From contig JAEVLN010000006.1 of NCBI GenBank assembly GCA_018350325.1, positions 3,052,693 through 3,116,692 on the forward strand: a DNA stretch of 64,000 bases, given 5' to 3'. Numbering within the stretch: position 1 is the first letter of the stretch; every line of letters starts with the position of its first letter. Both the position numbers and the translations under genes were made by a program. This document shows positions 22,144 to 33,500 of the stretch, piece by piece. This DNA is from Globodera rostochiensis (taxonomy: Eukaryota > Nematoda > Chromadorea > Rhabditida > Heteroderidae). The notes beneath the pieces are model-generated. The model was not told the DNA's origin. It saw only the letters and a list, made by a program, of their open reading frames with translations, and did no database searches.

Positions 22144-25100
22144 ATGCGCAACATTCTCTTCTTGACCGTGCTTTGCTTGATATTAGCCTATATTCTGGAA
22201 ACAGGTTTGAACATGAAGGCAAAACTGGACCAGCCAGTCCTAGCACAACTAGACCAGCCAGTCCTAGCAAAACTAGACCAGCCAGTCCTAGCAAAACTAG
22301 ACCAGCCAGTCCTAGCAAAACTAGACCAGCCAGTCCTAGCAAAACTAGACCAGCCAGTCCTAGCAAAACTAGACCAGCCAGTCCTAGCAAAACTAGACCA
22401 GCCAGTCCTAGCAAAACTAGACCAGCCAGTCCTAGCAAAACTAAACCAATATTTAAAATGTTACAAATTAAGATGCATCGCCAAAAAGATCGCCGAATAA
22501 GCCCACATCCCCAAACTCAACATTCCAACTGGGCACATCACCAAAACTGCGTGTATTGATTGTTACTTATCAAAGCCAAATTACTGAGTCACATTATATG
22601 TTACACCGAAAATTGGCAGAACTGCTCGCTGCCGACACAGAAAATGTGGAAAACGTGGTATTTGTTGTAACAGTTTTAACCAGTTAGAGCCGCCCCCTAA
22701 GTTTTACTTTTTTTTTTGTTGCAAAATTGGCCATAACACTTTATATTAATTTTAAAAATTCAGTGTCCTGTAGAAAAAATGAAAATTCGAAAAAGTCAAA
22801 ATTCACGGCCCTTTAATACGAGTTTTTATGAGCCTCCCTTCACATTGGCCTTCATTGAAAAAGCATGAATTCGAGAATAATTGTAATTTTGTGGTTTTTA
22901 AATGATTTTGAGGCCATTTGATTTTTTAAAATTTGATTTTTTGAAAAATTGTTTGTGTTCCGGTCCGGGGTTTGGAATTAGGCAAAATTGAGGTCAAATT
23001 CGAATTTACACCCCCCCCCCCCCGAATATAATAAAAAGCATCATAACTAGGGCTCGGTTTTAGTGATTTTGTTTTTAATGGAGAAAACATCTTAAGAAGT
23101 AAAAAATGTCCTAATTTTTTAAACTTTATTTCATTTTAAATTCTGCATTTTTTTAAATTCGTCTAAAAAGGAAAGAAAACTAAAAAAAACCAGATTTTGC
23201 TGAGCAATAATGGGGTATTTTCAAAAAATCTATTTTTTACCAGGAGCTTCCCATTTACCGGAAAAATTGTTTGCGCTGTTCAGTTTATTTAATTTTATGC
23301 GGAAAACATTATTTTTTTTTGAATTTTGACAAATAATTGAGAGCCAAAATCGATATTTCTTAAGCTTTTGCTCGTGTACACCAACAACGACCGTACTAAT
23401 GAGTCTAATGAAAAGCCTCCGGAATTCGATGGGCGACTTTTGGTGTGGACTCGTCTTAATCTTGAGTAGGCTAAGACTTAATAAAAGAAAAAATCTATTA
23501 GCCAAAAAAGCAATAAAAATAGTTAAGACTTGAAGCTCACAAAATGTATTTAATCAAAAAGAAAATTATTTATTTAAAAATATCATTAAATTTATTGGTG
23601 TTAGAATTAATTATTAAATGTGACTTCAGAACTTAATTTGGGACTTAAAATTAATGTTTAAAGGTCGAAACGTAATCAATATTAAATTTTATTTTTAGGA
23701 TGTTTGGAGGAGGCAATTGGTCCGTCTGGGATGACATTACCCAATGGTTTTTGCCAAATGGCAACATAGCTGAGTCAATACAGCTTGGTAAAACAAAATT
23801 TTTAATATTTTTCATAGAATAAATAGTCTAAAAGAATAAATCTATTTTCAAAAAATAAGTAATAAAACAATATTTAACTAATCCTTTAATTTTTATTTTT
23901 GTTAATAATATTTTTTAACCATATTTATTTTTGCCAGATTTTTTAACGAAAAATCCGGCCCTGATCCAACAATTACAAGAATTCAAATTTAATGTTGGCG
24001 TTATGGAAACATTTTCCTATGACCATTCTTTGAGCTTCTTTCGGTCATTTCCAACAATTACAAAATATATTGGTTCACAAAGCACGTCGCCAACAATTGC
24101 GCAATGGAAATATTTGGGTTATGACAAAATTGTAGGCGCAATGCCAGGTCACCAAATTTGTAAATTAATATTTTGGAAACGATTAAACATATGGAATTTT
24201 TAAATCTATTTTAGGAAAAGATTTGGCACGGATCGGTGATCACAAATTTGCAACTGAAGATGCAATCAAAGAAAACCCAAATTATTTTCGTGAAATAAAC
24301 AACTTTTTTATTGAATCAGTAGAAAGTTCGACAAAACTTTTGGTACCTTTAAAAAGACATTTTATAACAAAATCGTATTTTATTAAAGAAACAAAAATAT
24401 TTTGAAGCAATTGACCAAGGAATTTTGTCGAAACAAAATTTTGCGGATTTATTTTTGCATGAAAACATAGTCGAGTGGGATGTGAAGCATCGGATGGACT
24501 TATACTTCACAAATATTCAACCGTTCCTCGATTTTCCGATCGTTGAGCAGGAAATTGAGAGAGAATGGAATAATACGCACCAAAATCGCGTTAATTTTAT
24601 CGGAGGAATTACAATGTCGAAGGGCAAAGTGCCAAATTTAAATCCGGTAAAGAAATATTACTTAAAAAAGAATAAATTTGAAATTTTAGGACACGAAACA
24701 AATATTTGAATCGGCAAAGGATGGCGTTGTGTTGCTCAGTTTTGGCTCCGCCGTTGAGATGGATGACGGCGATGAACGTGCGGTTTCAGTGAAGAACATT
24801 GTGGTGGACGTGTTCAAGCAGTACCCGCAGATGAACTTGATCATCAAATGGGGAAAACGCCCTCCCAGTGGCACAGTGGAGCAGTACAATAAATTGTCAG
24901 CAAATGTTTACGCCAAAAGTTGGCTGGAGCAGCCGGCCATACTTAGTATTAGTTTTGCCGATTATTTAAATATTAATTTTAATTTATTAAAATATCCATT
25001 AATATTTTTATTTATTTTTTAATAAAAGGTGGCGGACTCAAATTGTTCATTACCCACGGCGGACTGAACAGCATCAATGAAGCAGTTAAATTTGGCGTTC

Positions 25101-25476
25101 CGCTCATTTTTTTACCATTTTTTGGCGATCAGTATAATAATGCCGAAGCTTTGGCGGCACGAAAAGTGGCAAAAGTTCTTGGTATTAAAAATTAAAAAAA
25201 AATTTTTATTCTAGGTATAGGTATACCTAAGTAATATTTTAATTTTTAATTAATAAATAAATAATTAATTTAATTTTTTAAATTTACATTGCAGTTTTAA
25301 TTTTAGACATTCGTTGCGAAAATTTGAAGAAAGATTTTGCAGAAGCTTTGGATAAAATGTTTAACAAATATTCGGAGTATAAGGCTGGTATGGACGAATT
25401 GAGCAAAAAAATGAATTCGATTGCGCCAGCGAAAGAATTTGTTGAGAAATTTCGCCAACTCCGAAAAAGTCTTTGA
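22144..25476 (+). CDS. Secreted UDP-glycosyltransferase-like protein, copy 4
   Basis: Ten exons: 22144-22204, 22473-22657, 23365-23465, 23699-23787, 23938-24147, 24215-24342, 24389-24646, 24690-24945, 25029-25181 and 25307-25476, giving 536 residues with frame kept throughout. The signal peptide starts MRNILFLTVLCLIL. Here the spacer exon is fused directly to the first UGT exon (22473-22657, DASPKRSPNKPTSPNS then TSPKLRVLIVTY), so the separate spacer intron and about 28 residues are missing relative to copies 2 and 3. The UGT fold carries SHY His, GVVLLSFGS, and FITHGGLNSINEA...PFFGDQ. It ends FRQLRKSL with no membrane anchor. The signal exon is followed by nine 24-bp repeats, which are intronic in this model. 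If that intron is retained, translation runs through them to a stop at 22500 and makes a 118-residue secreted repeat protein instead. Confidence 0.85.
22223..22441 (+). repeat. Nine tandem 24-bp repeats directly after the signal-peptide exon of UGT copy 4
   Basis: The unit CCAGTCCTAGCAAAACTAGA (+CCAG) occurs nine times, nearly without change. In frame with the signal peptide it reads LDQPVLAK; the next frame reads TRPASPSK. One diverged unit (CCAGTCCTGGCAAAATTAGA) sits at the same place in copies 2 and 3, so the array grew from a single ancestral unit. Its multiple of three keeps both frames open. Confidence 0.9.
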
Positions 25477-25672
25477 TGAAATTTGAATGTTGTTGTCGTA
25501 GATTATCATAATTAAAATAGGGCTCATTGAGGATTTACTTATTTAGAAAGTGATTTTTATCGGCAGATTTTCGACATTGTTCATAATTAATAAAATTATT
25601 TCGCGACTTTAAATTTGATTTTTTTGCAACTTGTGTAAAATTTGGTAAATTTTGGTCATAGTGACCAGAAAC
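25477..25672. other. Short 3' flank of UGT copy 4
   Basis: AT-rich, with AATAA near 25590. No other feature was seen. Confidence 0.4.
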
Positions 25673-26325
25673 GAAAGGTGTCTGGGGTTTTCGACACTGA
25701 TTTTTTCGACACTGGTGAACGACACTGAACTATTTTGATTTTTTCACTGTTTTCCTATGATTCGACACCAATGAATTTCGACAAGAGTTGATTTCGACAC
25801 TGGACCAAAATTTTAAAATTTTCAAAGTTTTTACGAATATTATATTGTGAATTAAACAGAAAAATAAAAGGTCATAAAGCAATAAAATTTAATAAAGATC
25901 TGGCGAAGGTCTGGATCTGGATTTTCTGGACCAAAAAATCCAGATCCAGAAAAGATTCAGGTCGTCGACTAGTCTGGATCCAGATCCAGGACAGGCTCTA
26001 AATAAAATCCATTGGATATACACAATGACAAATTGCAAGTTCCTTTGTTAAAATTTCAAAATTTTTAACACTCGATTTTCAAAATTGTGAGCCGCTCGTC
26101 TATCTTCGTGCGTGTGACTCTCATCTGCATTTATGATTGATTTCTACCTAATTCACAATTTAATATCCGTAAAAATTTTGGAAATTTTTAGGTCCAGTGT
26201 CAAAATCAACTCTTGTCGAAATTCATCGTTGTCGAAATCATAGGAAAACAGTGCAAAATAGTTCAGTGTTGAAATCCACCAGTATCGAAAACCATTAGTG
26301 TCGAAATCATATGGCACCGAAACGA
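25673..26325. mobile_element. ~650-bp fold-back element rich in TTCGACACTG words
   Basis: The left arm has TTCGACAAGAGTTGATTTCG and CACTGTTTTCCTATGATTCG. The right arm carries the inverses, CAACTCTTGTCGAAATTCAT and ATCATAGGAAAACAGTG. The arms are about 180 bp around a centre with smaller CCAGATCCAG palindromes. There is no transposase. Confidence 0.65.
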
Positions 26326-26647
26326 AATTACCATTAAAAAGTGATTAAGGTTAACAAAGATTAATTAATAACAAACAAAAATAAATAAAAAATTGCTTAA
26401 TTTCAACAGCAAAAACTCGATAAATCCTCTTTATTTTCCTTCTAAATGCCATCGGCAAATTGATTTTTTTTGGACAGATTTTCATTCTTATGATGTAAAT
26501 GTGATATTGCTAAAACAATTAGAATATTCCACAAATCGTCAATACTTTTTATTATGGGTTGAATTCAGATAATAAAAGAATTATTCAATATTTTATGTAT
26601 AAAATCAGATTTAATATGAATAGTTGATGCCCGGTATCGATTTGTGC

Positions 26648-27077
26648 GAAAAATGAGCACTTTGGCAGTTTCTGGTGAAAGATTCGAACGGTGATAATCG
26701 TATACGTCTCTTGCTACACTAAAGCTGTTCACTTGTGATGCTTATGCAGGGAGATGAAAGGTAACGGCGCGCAAAGGAAGCAAGTTTGGAAGCTTTTTTT
26801 TCATTGCTGCACTACCATTGCAGCGGGTCCACGCTCATGCCAGCACAATCATCACTTTTTGTAGACCAGCAGTTCGTCCGAAATGTCGTTGCAATCAGAT
26901 TGAGCTGTAATTTATTTTTGTTTAGCATTAAAAATACACTTTTACATTGTTTGCTAATGCCAGCAAGCCATTCTTCCAGGCAAATATTAGCTCAAATTTA
27001 AAGTCATCAATTGCACTTTCTTGGGCCACCATTCGCTCAAGCATTCGTAGGGTCGAGTTCCACCTTGTGTTCACGTC
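26648..27077 (-). pseudogene. Decayed hAT-family transposase (C-terminal part)
   Basis: Minus-strand reading gives DVNTRWNSTLRMLERM from 27077, the typical hAT 'D.(P/N)TRWNST' segment. Downstream it resembles the hAT C-terminal dimerisation region: VDPLQW, SNEKKASKLASFARRYL, then TSEQLFSVARDVYDYHRS and NLSPETAKVLIF. Stops interrupt it (after LQW) and the frame changes near 26715, so it is a dead copy. hAT transposases move DNA transposons by cut and paste; no terminal repeats were identified for this one. Confidence 0.65.
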
Positions 27078-27401
27078 CTAAAAATAGGTAATCACAATGA
27101 GGTCGTGAGCGGCGCAACTAACTCATTCTTTCAATCACCATCAGTTCAAGGGCCTAAATTAATTTATAATTATGTTAAATAATTATTGAATAATAACACA
27201 CTTTAACGAGATTCGACGCTGAATCGGTTATAAAGCAATGACATTTTTTCAAATTCCATTCATTGAGCAATTCCAACACATTTATTGCACAAAAACGATT
27301 TAAATGCACGAAATAAAAATAGCAGCAAAGATTCACATTATAGAAAGACTATTCAGACGTGTAAATGTGACGAATATAATCCCCACAATTCATAAAATGC
27401 A

Positions 27402-27661
27402 TCAGACCAAATTGCTTACGTCAGAGAAATTCGAAAAATATGTGTTAAAAGTGATAGAACGAAATTTGCGTTTGTAAGTGGACGACTTCCCCTCTAAGTT
27501 TTGCGTGTGGACATTTGGGTCATTGGGATTAAGGAAATTCTCATTATGATTTACAGTATAATGCTTATAGCCTTGGGACAATTTGGGAATACCCCCATAA
27601 GCCGCCAACATATCGCTATGAATTATAGAGCCCGGGGCGATGTGTTGTTGAATGGAGAAAA
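27402..27661 (-). pseudogene. Merlin / ISXO2-like transposase fragment
   Basis: The minus-strand frame reads IAPGSIIHSDMLAAYGGI, then GYKHYTVNHNENFLNP and HTQNLEGKSSTYKRKFR. It matches the ISXO2/IS1016-type catalytic domain pattern (PGS.IH.D...AY, H.TVNHS..F..P, HT..IE...KRK). In eukaryotes this domain marks Merlin DNA transposons. Only about 85 residues are open and a stop precedes them, so this is a fragment. DNA nearby (27280-27310 against 27690-27720) repeats a TTTAAATGCACGAAAT-like word. Confidence 0.6.
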
Positions 27662-27935
27662 GTTAGCAAAATTTAAATAGGAGAGCGAATGCATCACAGC
27701 GAATAGCCATTTCGTGCATTTGAATCGCTTTTTTGCAATAAATGTTAATTTTTAAAAATTGGATTTTTCGAAAAATTGTAATTTGCACAATGGCATTTCT
27801 TTCGTCGCAAGTCCAATGAAAGAAGCGCTAAATATGATTGTTTAAAAGGGATATACTTCTAAAGCACCAAAGCTAAAAATTTATTTAATTAACTTACTGG
27901 GGTTTCTCAACGACGGTCACTTCGAAATAAATTCT

Positions 27936-28513
27936 TCAAACGCTGTCGATTGATCCAAAAACTTTATAAACAACAAATCCAAAAAACAAAATTTTTTTCC
28001 CACTTCTTTCAAATTGAACCCCCGATTCCTCTAACTTTCTGCTCGTCTCTGCCAACTGCAATTCCAACTGTTCAACTCGCCCACTTTCCACACATTTGAC
28101 GAACCCTGAATAAATTCTTCGGTTAAAAAACAAAAATTCGACCGGCCGGTTTGTTCATGGTACCAAAGTCACCTACCCTTTAGTTTTTTTGTCATCGCCA
28201 TGATGGTATGTTTCTGTTTTTCTGATCCTGTTTCATCTGTGACAGATGAGTATTTACCACTTTCTGAAGTTGCAACTCGTCGCTGAGTGTATTCTGAACA
28301 AATGGCAAGAAAAGAAACTTGTTTAATAGCAAATATATTCAAATTTTCAAGCTCGAGTTTTGCAACTCTTCCCCATTCATCCATTTGTTCAAGCTTTTTG
28401 CTAACCGATTCTTTCGTGTTCTTCAGTTCTTCCTTTATAAATATTTCTTCCTTTAAATCGTCAGGCTGTTTGCACCCCTTTATCGACCTTAGCACGGCAT
28501 TCCTTGCTGACTG
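27936..28513 (-). CDS. Coiled-coil protein of unknown function (5' exons not found)
   Basis: Two exons join in frame on the minus strand. 28513-28177 begins QSARNAVLRSIKGCKQ and contains the helix-forming KEELKNTKESVSKKLEQM. The second runs 28106-27936 (GFVKCVESGRVEQLELQL, then AETSRKLEESGVQFERSGKK and a hydrophobic end). The first exon may itself hold a 36-bp intron (GTTTCTTT...CTCAG). The acceptor ATTTTGCAG before 28513 shows more exons upstream, but none was convincing. Heptad-like Leu spacing suggests a coiled coil. No family was recognised. Confidence 0.45.
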
Positions 28514-29135
28514 CTGCAAAATACAAAATTTTAAATTTAAAAATGACAGTTTAAATAAAATGAAAACTTAAAGTTGGCATTTCCTAATAAATATTTGAGC
28601 GGATGTTAATTTGGGCAAATGGTGATCCAAAAACGATTAATTTCATTGTAAATGTTATAAACAGGGGGGAGGGAGAGAGGGACTGATTCCGGTGACATTT
28701 CAAAAATAGCGCAATTTTGGCAAAGTAAATTTTCAATACTCCTCGATGAATGGGTATTTTCAAGGCCATTCGTGAAAATAAGAGCATTTAATTTTTAAGA
28801 TGGTTGCTTTACAAGGACTGCCCTTGCCGTTCAAGGACGTTTTCCCTAGAAATAATTGACAAATTCGAAAACAATTGAAGTGTTAAAATGTTGACAAAAA
28901 AATAATGATAAAATGACGGAACCCCTCAACAGCAAAAACCCCATAAATTCCCTTGATTTTCACTTCTAAATGCCATCGGCAATGTTGTATTTGAAATTCG
29001 GGCCAAAATAACAACAGGGCCCGCCTATGGGTTTCCCCCCTCCCTTCCCAATTTTTTCGGGGGAGGGGCGCTCCTGAAATGTTGATAAACAATAGTTAAC
29101 AAAAAAAACTCTAAAATACTGGACTACGAATTAGG

Positions 29136-29290
29136 GTTGGACGGGACCGGTTCCGGGACCGGGACGGGACGGGATTTCCCGGGTTTTTCAGGTCCCGGTC
29201 CCGGTCGGGACGGGATTTTTCGAAAACTAAAAGTCCCGGTTCCGGTTTTTTGGTCCCGCCGGGACCGGGACCAACCGGCACTAAATTTTC
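29136..29290. repeat. GC-rich TCCCGGTCCCGG dispersed repeat
   Basis: GGGACCGGGACGGGACGGGA and GTCCCGGTCCCGGTCGGGA words. The block is the inverted relative of 11547-11690 and begins with a similar AGGGTTG...ACGGG border. Confidence 0.55.
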
Positions 29291-29349
29291 ACCCCTAATG
29301 ATGGCATCATTGAGCGACAATTTCAATCTTTTTTACTTATGTGCCCCTG

Positions 29350-29415
29350 GTAAGTTGATGGCCTGGTGGTTTCTCTTTTTGGTGAGTCTTATGTTATGTG
29401 TTGGGTTCAACCCCG
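29350..29415 (+). other. tRNA-like A-box/B-box pair (possible SINE head or tRNA relic)
   Basis: TGGCCTGGTGG resembles an RNA polymerase III A box, and GGGTTCAACCCC fits a B box about 40 bp downstream. No acceptor stem could be paired, so this is at most a tRNA-derived relic. Confidence 0.3.
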
Positions 29416-29599
29416 CTTGAGTTCAAGCACTTATTTATTGGGGTTCCCCTCTACTCAAATAGGCATCCCCTCATTAATAAGATTTTTCAAATAAATATTC
29501 TAATATTTTTTAAATAAAAATGCGCGCAAAAAAAGAATAGAAATAAATCATCACGTTTTTTTGTTTCAATTTTCTTAACAAAGATTGCCAATTTTTGTA

Positions 29600-29765
29600 A
29601 AAATTTCTCCGTCGGCGCCTGTCGGCACCGCCGGACATCCTCCACTCTTACGTAAACCAGTTTTTTCCCGAAATTCCGTCATAATTTTGCTAAAATTTTG
29701 ATGAAATTTCTTAACAAAAATTCAAAAATTTTTCTTGGCGGCGCTTATCGGCGCCGCCGAATCCC
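29600..29765. repeat. GGCGCCGCC-type dispersed repeat (two cores)
   Basis: GGCGCCTGTCGGCACCGCC at the left and GGCGCTTATCGGCGCCGCC at the right enclose AT-rich sequence with TTTCTTAACAAAAATTC, inverse in orientation to the copy at 9340-9545. Confidence 0.6.
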
Positions 29766-30564
29766 ACCTCCCCTACCAAAAGTAAAGCAGAATCTCAAAA
29801 AAAAGAATGATGATGATAAATTGAAGTTAAGACAATAAGGAAGATATTTTTGAATAACAAAAAAAAAATTTTACCCGAGTTGGAAAAACCCAATTAATTT
29901 TTTTCAAAATTTTGAAGTATAATCCTCCAAATTTCATTTTCTGACAGGGAAATTTTTCATTACGGAAGGGCAGAACCTCAAGAAAGCTTTCCCATACATA
30001 TTTTGAATTGAATTATATGCGCCAAATATTGGAATCAACCACTTTAGTTATTATTTATTAACGAAACTAAATAAAAACAATTTATGGCATAACAACAAAC
30101 AGTCACTAGATACGGGTCATCATCCTTTTTAGTATTTATACAAACTTTGAATTTGGCCAGTCTCCTAGTTAGCACATCAACAAAATTAAATATATTTACA
30201 GGATACCAAAAAAAAAATGTATTTTATTCATTGTTGAAGCATTTCTTTGTAGTAAACGCATGCTGGTTGTATAACAGAGAATCTGCACGGTATTCCGAAA
30301 TCACCAGCGGGTTGTGGCCAAGAATTTTGCTGAACAATTTGATGCATTTCGCGCGTTGCGCAAAATGGCCGGGACGACTGGAGAGGCCGGTAGAGTTTTG
30401 GACAAAAACTCCTCTAAAAAAATCAATTTTTTAGAACAAATTATAAAAAAGAATAATAAATGCTTAATTTAAAACCTCTAATATAAAATAAAACTCAAAA
30501 ATGAATGTAATATTTAATCGATTCTTAAATGGCTAAATCAAATTACGATATTTATGAAATTTTT

Positions 30565-33500
30565 TTATAAAGCAAACATTGTGTTGCCAATGGGAGTTGT
30601 TTTCAAAGGACCATTTCTTGTCAAATATGACACCCAAAATGCCATCGCAATATCTTCACAATTTGTGATGCTGTCGACGTGGGCTCGAATTTCGGCAGGC
30701 ATTTCATTGCTATAAGATGTCAGGAAGTCTCTGAAAGTCAAAATTTTATGCAAATACTTTTAAATTTTCTAAATTTAGTTAATTTTTTCAATCAAAATTA
30801 TACCTTATAATTTATATTAGTCAGAAAATTTTAGTAAAAAATAGTAACTGTTAAAAACTAGATTCCGGCAAAATAAAAATTCCGTGAACAAGTTTAAACA
30901 AACAATTATTAACAATACCGATGAATAAAAGCACCGCTCGTGAGCACAATATTGTATTGGCAGTGCTGAAATACGGGTTCCTCTCGAGGCGGACCAATAT
31001 AGACGCCAGTTACGTCATAATTATCTGCTTAAATTACTTTTTCACTATATTTATTATTCAACAACTTAAAATATATGCTAAAAGCATGTCAAACTAACCT
31101 AATTTCACTTGTTTAGACATCTACTGACTTAGCGATTTGCCAACCGACAAAAAAAAATTGACTCTTTCAAAAAAGTGACAAAGCACCGACTCCCCTCCCC
31201 AAAAACGACAAAAAACCGACTCCCAAAAACCGCCAAAAAACCGACTCCCAAGTCTGGCCGGTTAAGATCCCAATCAGCAGTCAATACGAAATTCTCAAAA
31301 AAAAATTTCACTTTTTGAGTGAAATGGAAAGATAAAATACTCAAAGCGGGTCAACTGCGTCTGACCAACTGCGTTTCACCCATACATTTTTTTCACTGTA
31401 TAGAATACCCTTAAGCCTAGGCTAGCTTAGGTTTAGGCCTGAGCTTAAATTCAGGTGTATCACATGAAGAAATGATTGTGTTACTTCATTTTTTTGTTAT
31501 TGAATTTGTTCTATTTGTTTTGCTTTAATTTTGGTAAGAAAGTTACATTTTTTTAGAATTATTTTTAGGACACTCAAAAAAAGTTTTTTCGTTCTAACCA
31601 GACTCAACCGGTCTCAACTGTCCGGCAACTCACCGGCCAGACTCAACTGGACCAGAACTGGCCCACTTTTTCAGGCCAGACTCAAACGAGCCGTACCGCC
31701 AAAAACGACAAACACCGACTCCCCAAAAAACGACAAAATACCGACTCTCCAAAAAAAAACGACTAAATCTCAAGACTCCCCAAAACGACAAAATACCGAC
31801 TCCCCAAAAAAACGAAAAAATACCGACAATTTAAAAAAACACCGACTGGCCAGAAAAATGGAAAACACTGACTGCTATAAACCCAATTAAAATGCAGCTT
31901 GCAAACAATTATATTTTTGGGGGTAGGGGGTGGGGAGTAGGTATTTTGTCGTCGTTGGAGAGTCGGTGTTTAGTCTTTTTTGTGGGAGTCGGTATTTTGT
32001 CGTTTTTGGGGGAGTTGGTGTTTTGTCTGGTGAGAATTTTTGTCGCACACAGAAAAAGCGTGGTGGAAGCGTGAACTGTTCAAATTATGAAAGCGTTAAA
32101 ATGCCTAAATACTTTTTTTTTGCAATAAACTCTTAAAGGACGAAGTTTCATATTTAATAGACTTTTCCATATACCTGATTGTTGAAGATAGCCAATTCGA
32201 TAGTTTGGGCCGACAATTCGACCACGATTCTCACGCCAAACCCTAAAAATTGTTTTGTTTTATTCGAAAATAAATGAAGTTTAAGACTTTTTGTTAAAAA
32301 TATAAGCCCCGACTTTTGATTATTAGCTTAATTATTAATTGTACCTAAATGAAAACTCAATGGTTCCATGGTCAACATTGAAGTCGTCGTCGATGCTAAG
32401 TACGCCTTCCGTCCGAATCAGTGACAATGGCATGAATCGGTCATTCAGCGAGTTTCTCGAAGTGTTTACCTGTAATTTATTTATTCATTTAAAGGTGATC
32501 CATTCAAAAATATTTATTTAAAGTGAGTGAATTAAATTTCAATAAAATTTGTTTGTAAAAATCTCGAATTGTTTGATTTATTCTCAACTTACCAAAAAAA
32601 TTGGCACATGAATATGTGGCCAAGAATATGATTGTGGTGTTATAGGTCGGTCAAAATCTCCCCAAATCACAATAATGCGATCTAAATACCGCAAACCATT
32701 CAACGACCTCAAAGTGTACAGTAGTCCGATGTCCCTACGGAATGCTTCGATCACAACTGAATTTTTATATTTTAAGTTTTAAATTTTAGCAAATTAATAA
32801 TTTTCAATTTTTTTTGACTATTAAATATTAATTTATTTTTGTCAATTAAAATAAATATATAGATGGGTCTGATTTCACTTGTGAATTTTTCATCATTTAG
32901 CCAATTTCCCGACAATTTTTGTCCAAACTTTGGATAGAAATCAGAATTAATTTGATTTTGTGCATATTGTAGATGAGAAAGTCTCCAATATGGTTGCACC
33001 TTGGGTGCTGAATCCAAATAAGTTGGGTCCATGTTCCATGAACGATGAATGTCCTAAAGTTTTTTAATATTATTTTAAAACAAATATTTAACATATAAAT
33101 TAAATTAAAATAACATTTTTTAATAAAGTTTTACAATTGCAAAACGCAAATTTTTAGACCTCATCGAAAAATTGCAAATTTAAATTTTCCGTCTCCGGCT
33201 TGCCATTATTTGGCAACAATTTGAATAAAATCTCCGCAGAAACAGTTTTTTCGGCTGGCGCAGGCAAGTGAAGTCGGTGCCGAATTGCAGTCAAAATTGT
33301 TCGAACCAAAACTGAATTTTTTTGATTTAAAAAATTTTAAAGAAAGAAAGAAAAAAGCCAAAAATGCAAACATTTTTCTTCCCCCCAAAAAAGCAAAATT
33401 ACACCATCTCTGTTTTTAAATACAAATTAATTGAGAGGTGTAAATGTAAAATTAAAATCACATAAAAAAACCAAACCCTTTGGATCTCCGAGAAAATGTT

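Larger units (their letters stand above)
28514..30564. other. Repeat-rich region without a supported gene
   Basis: The region contains the GC-rich TCCCGG repeat (29136-29290), a tRNA-like A-box/B-box pair (29350-29415) and two GGCGCCGCC-family cores (29600-29765). 30150-30440 has scattered open frames but no recognisable protein. Confidence 0.4.

Noticed and set aside
22223..22441. CRISPR-like array
   Set aside because: Units are contiguous 24-bp tandem repeats without unique spacers, in a eukaryotic gene.
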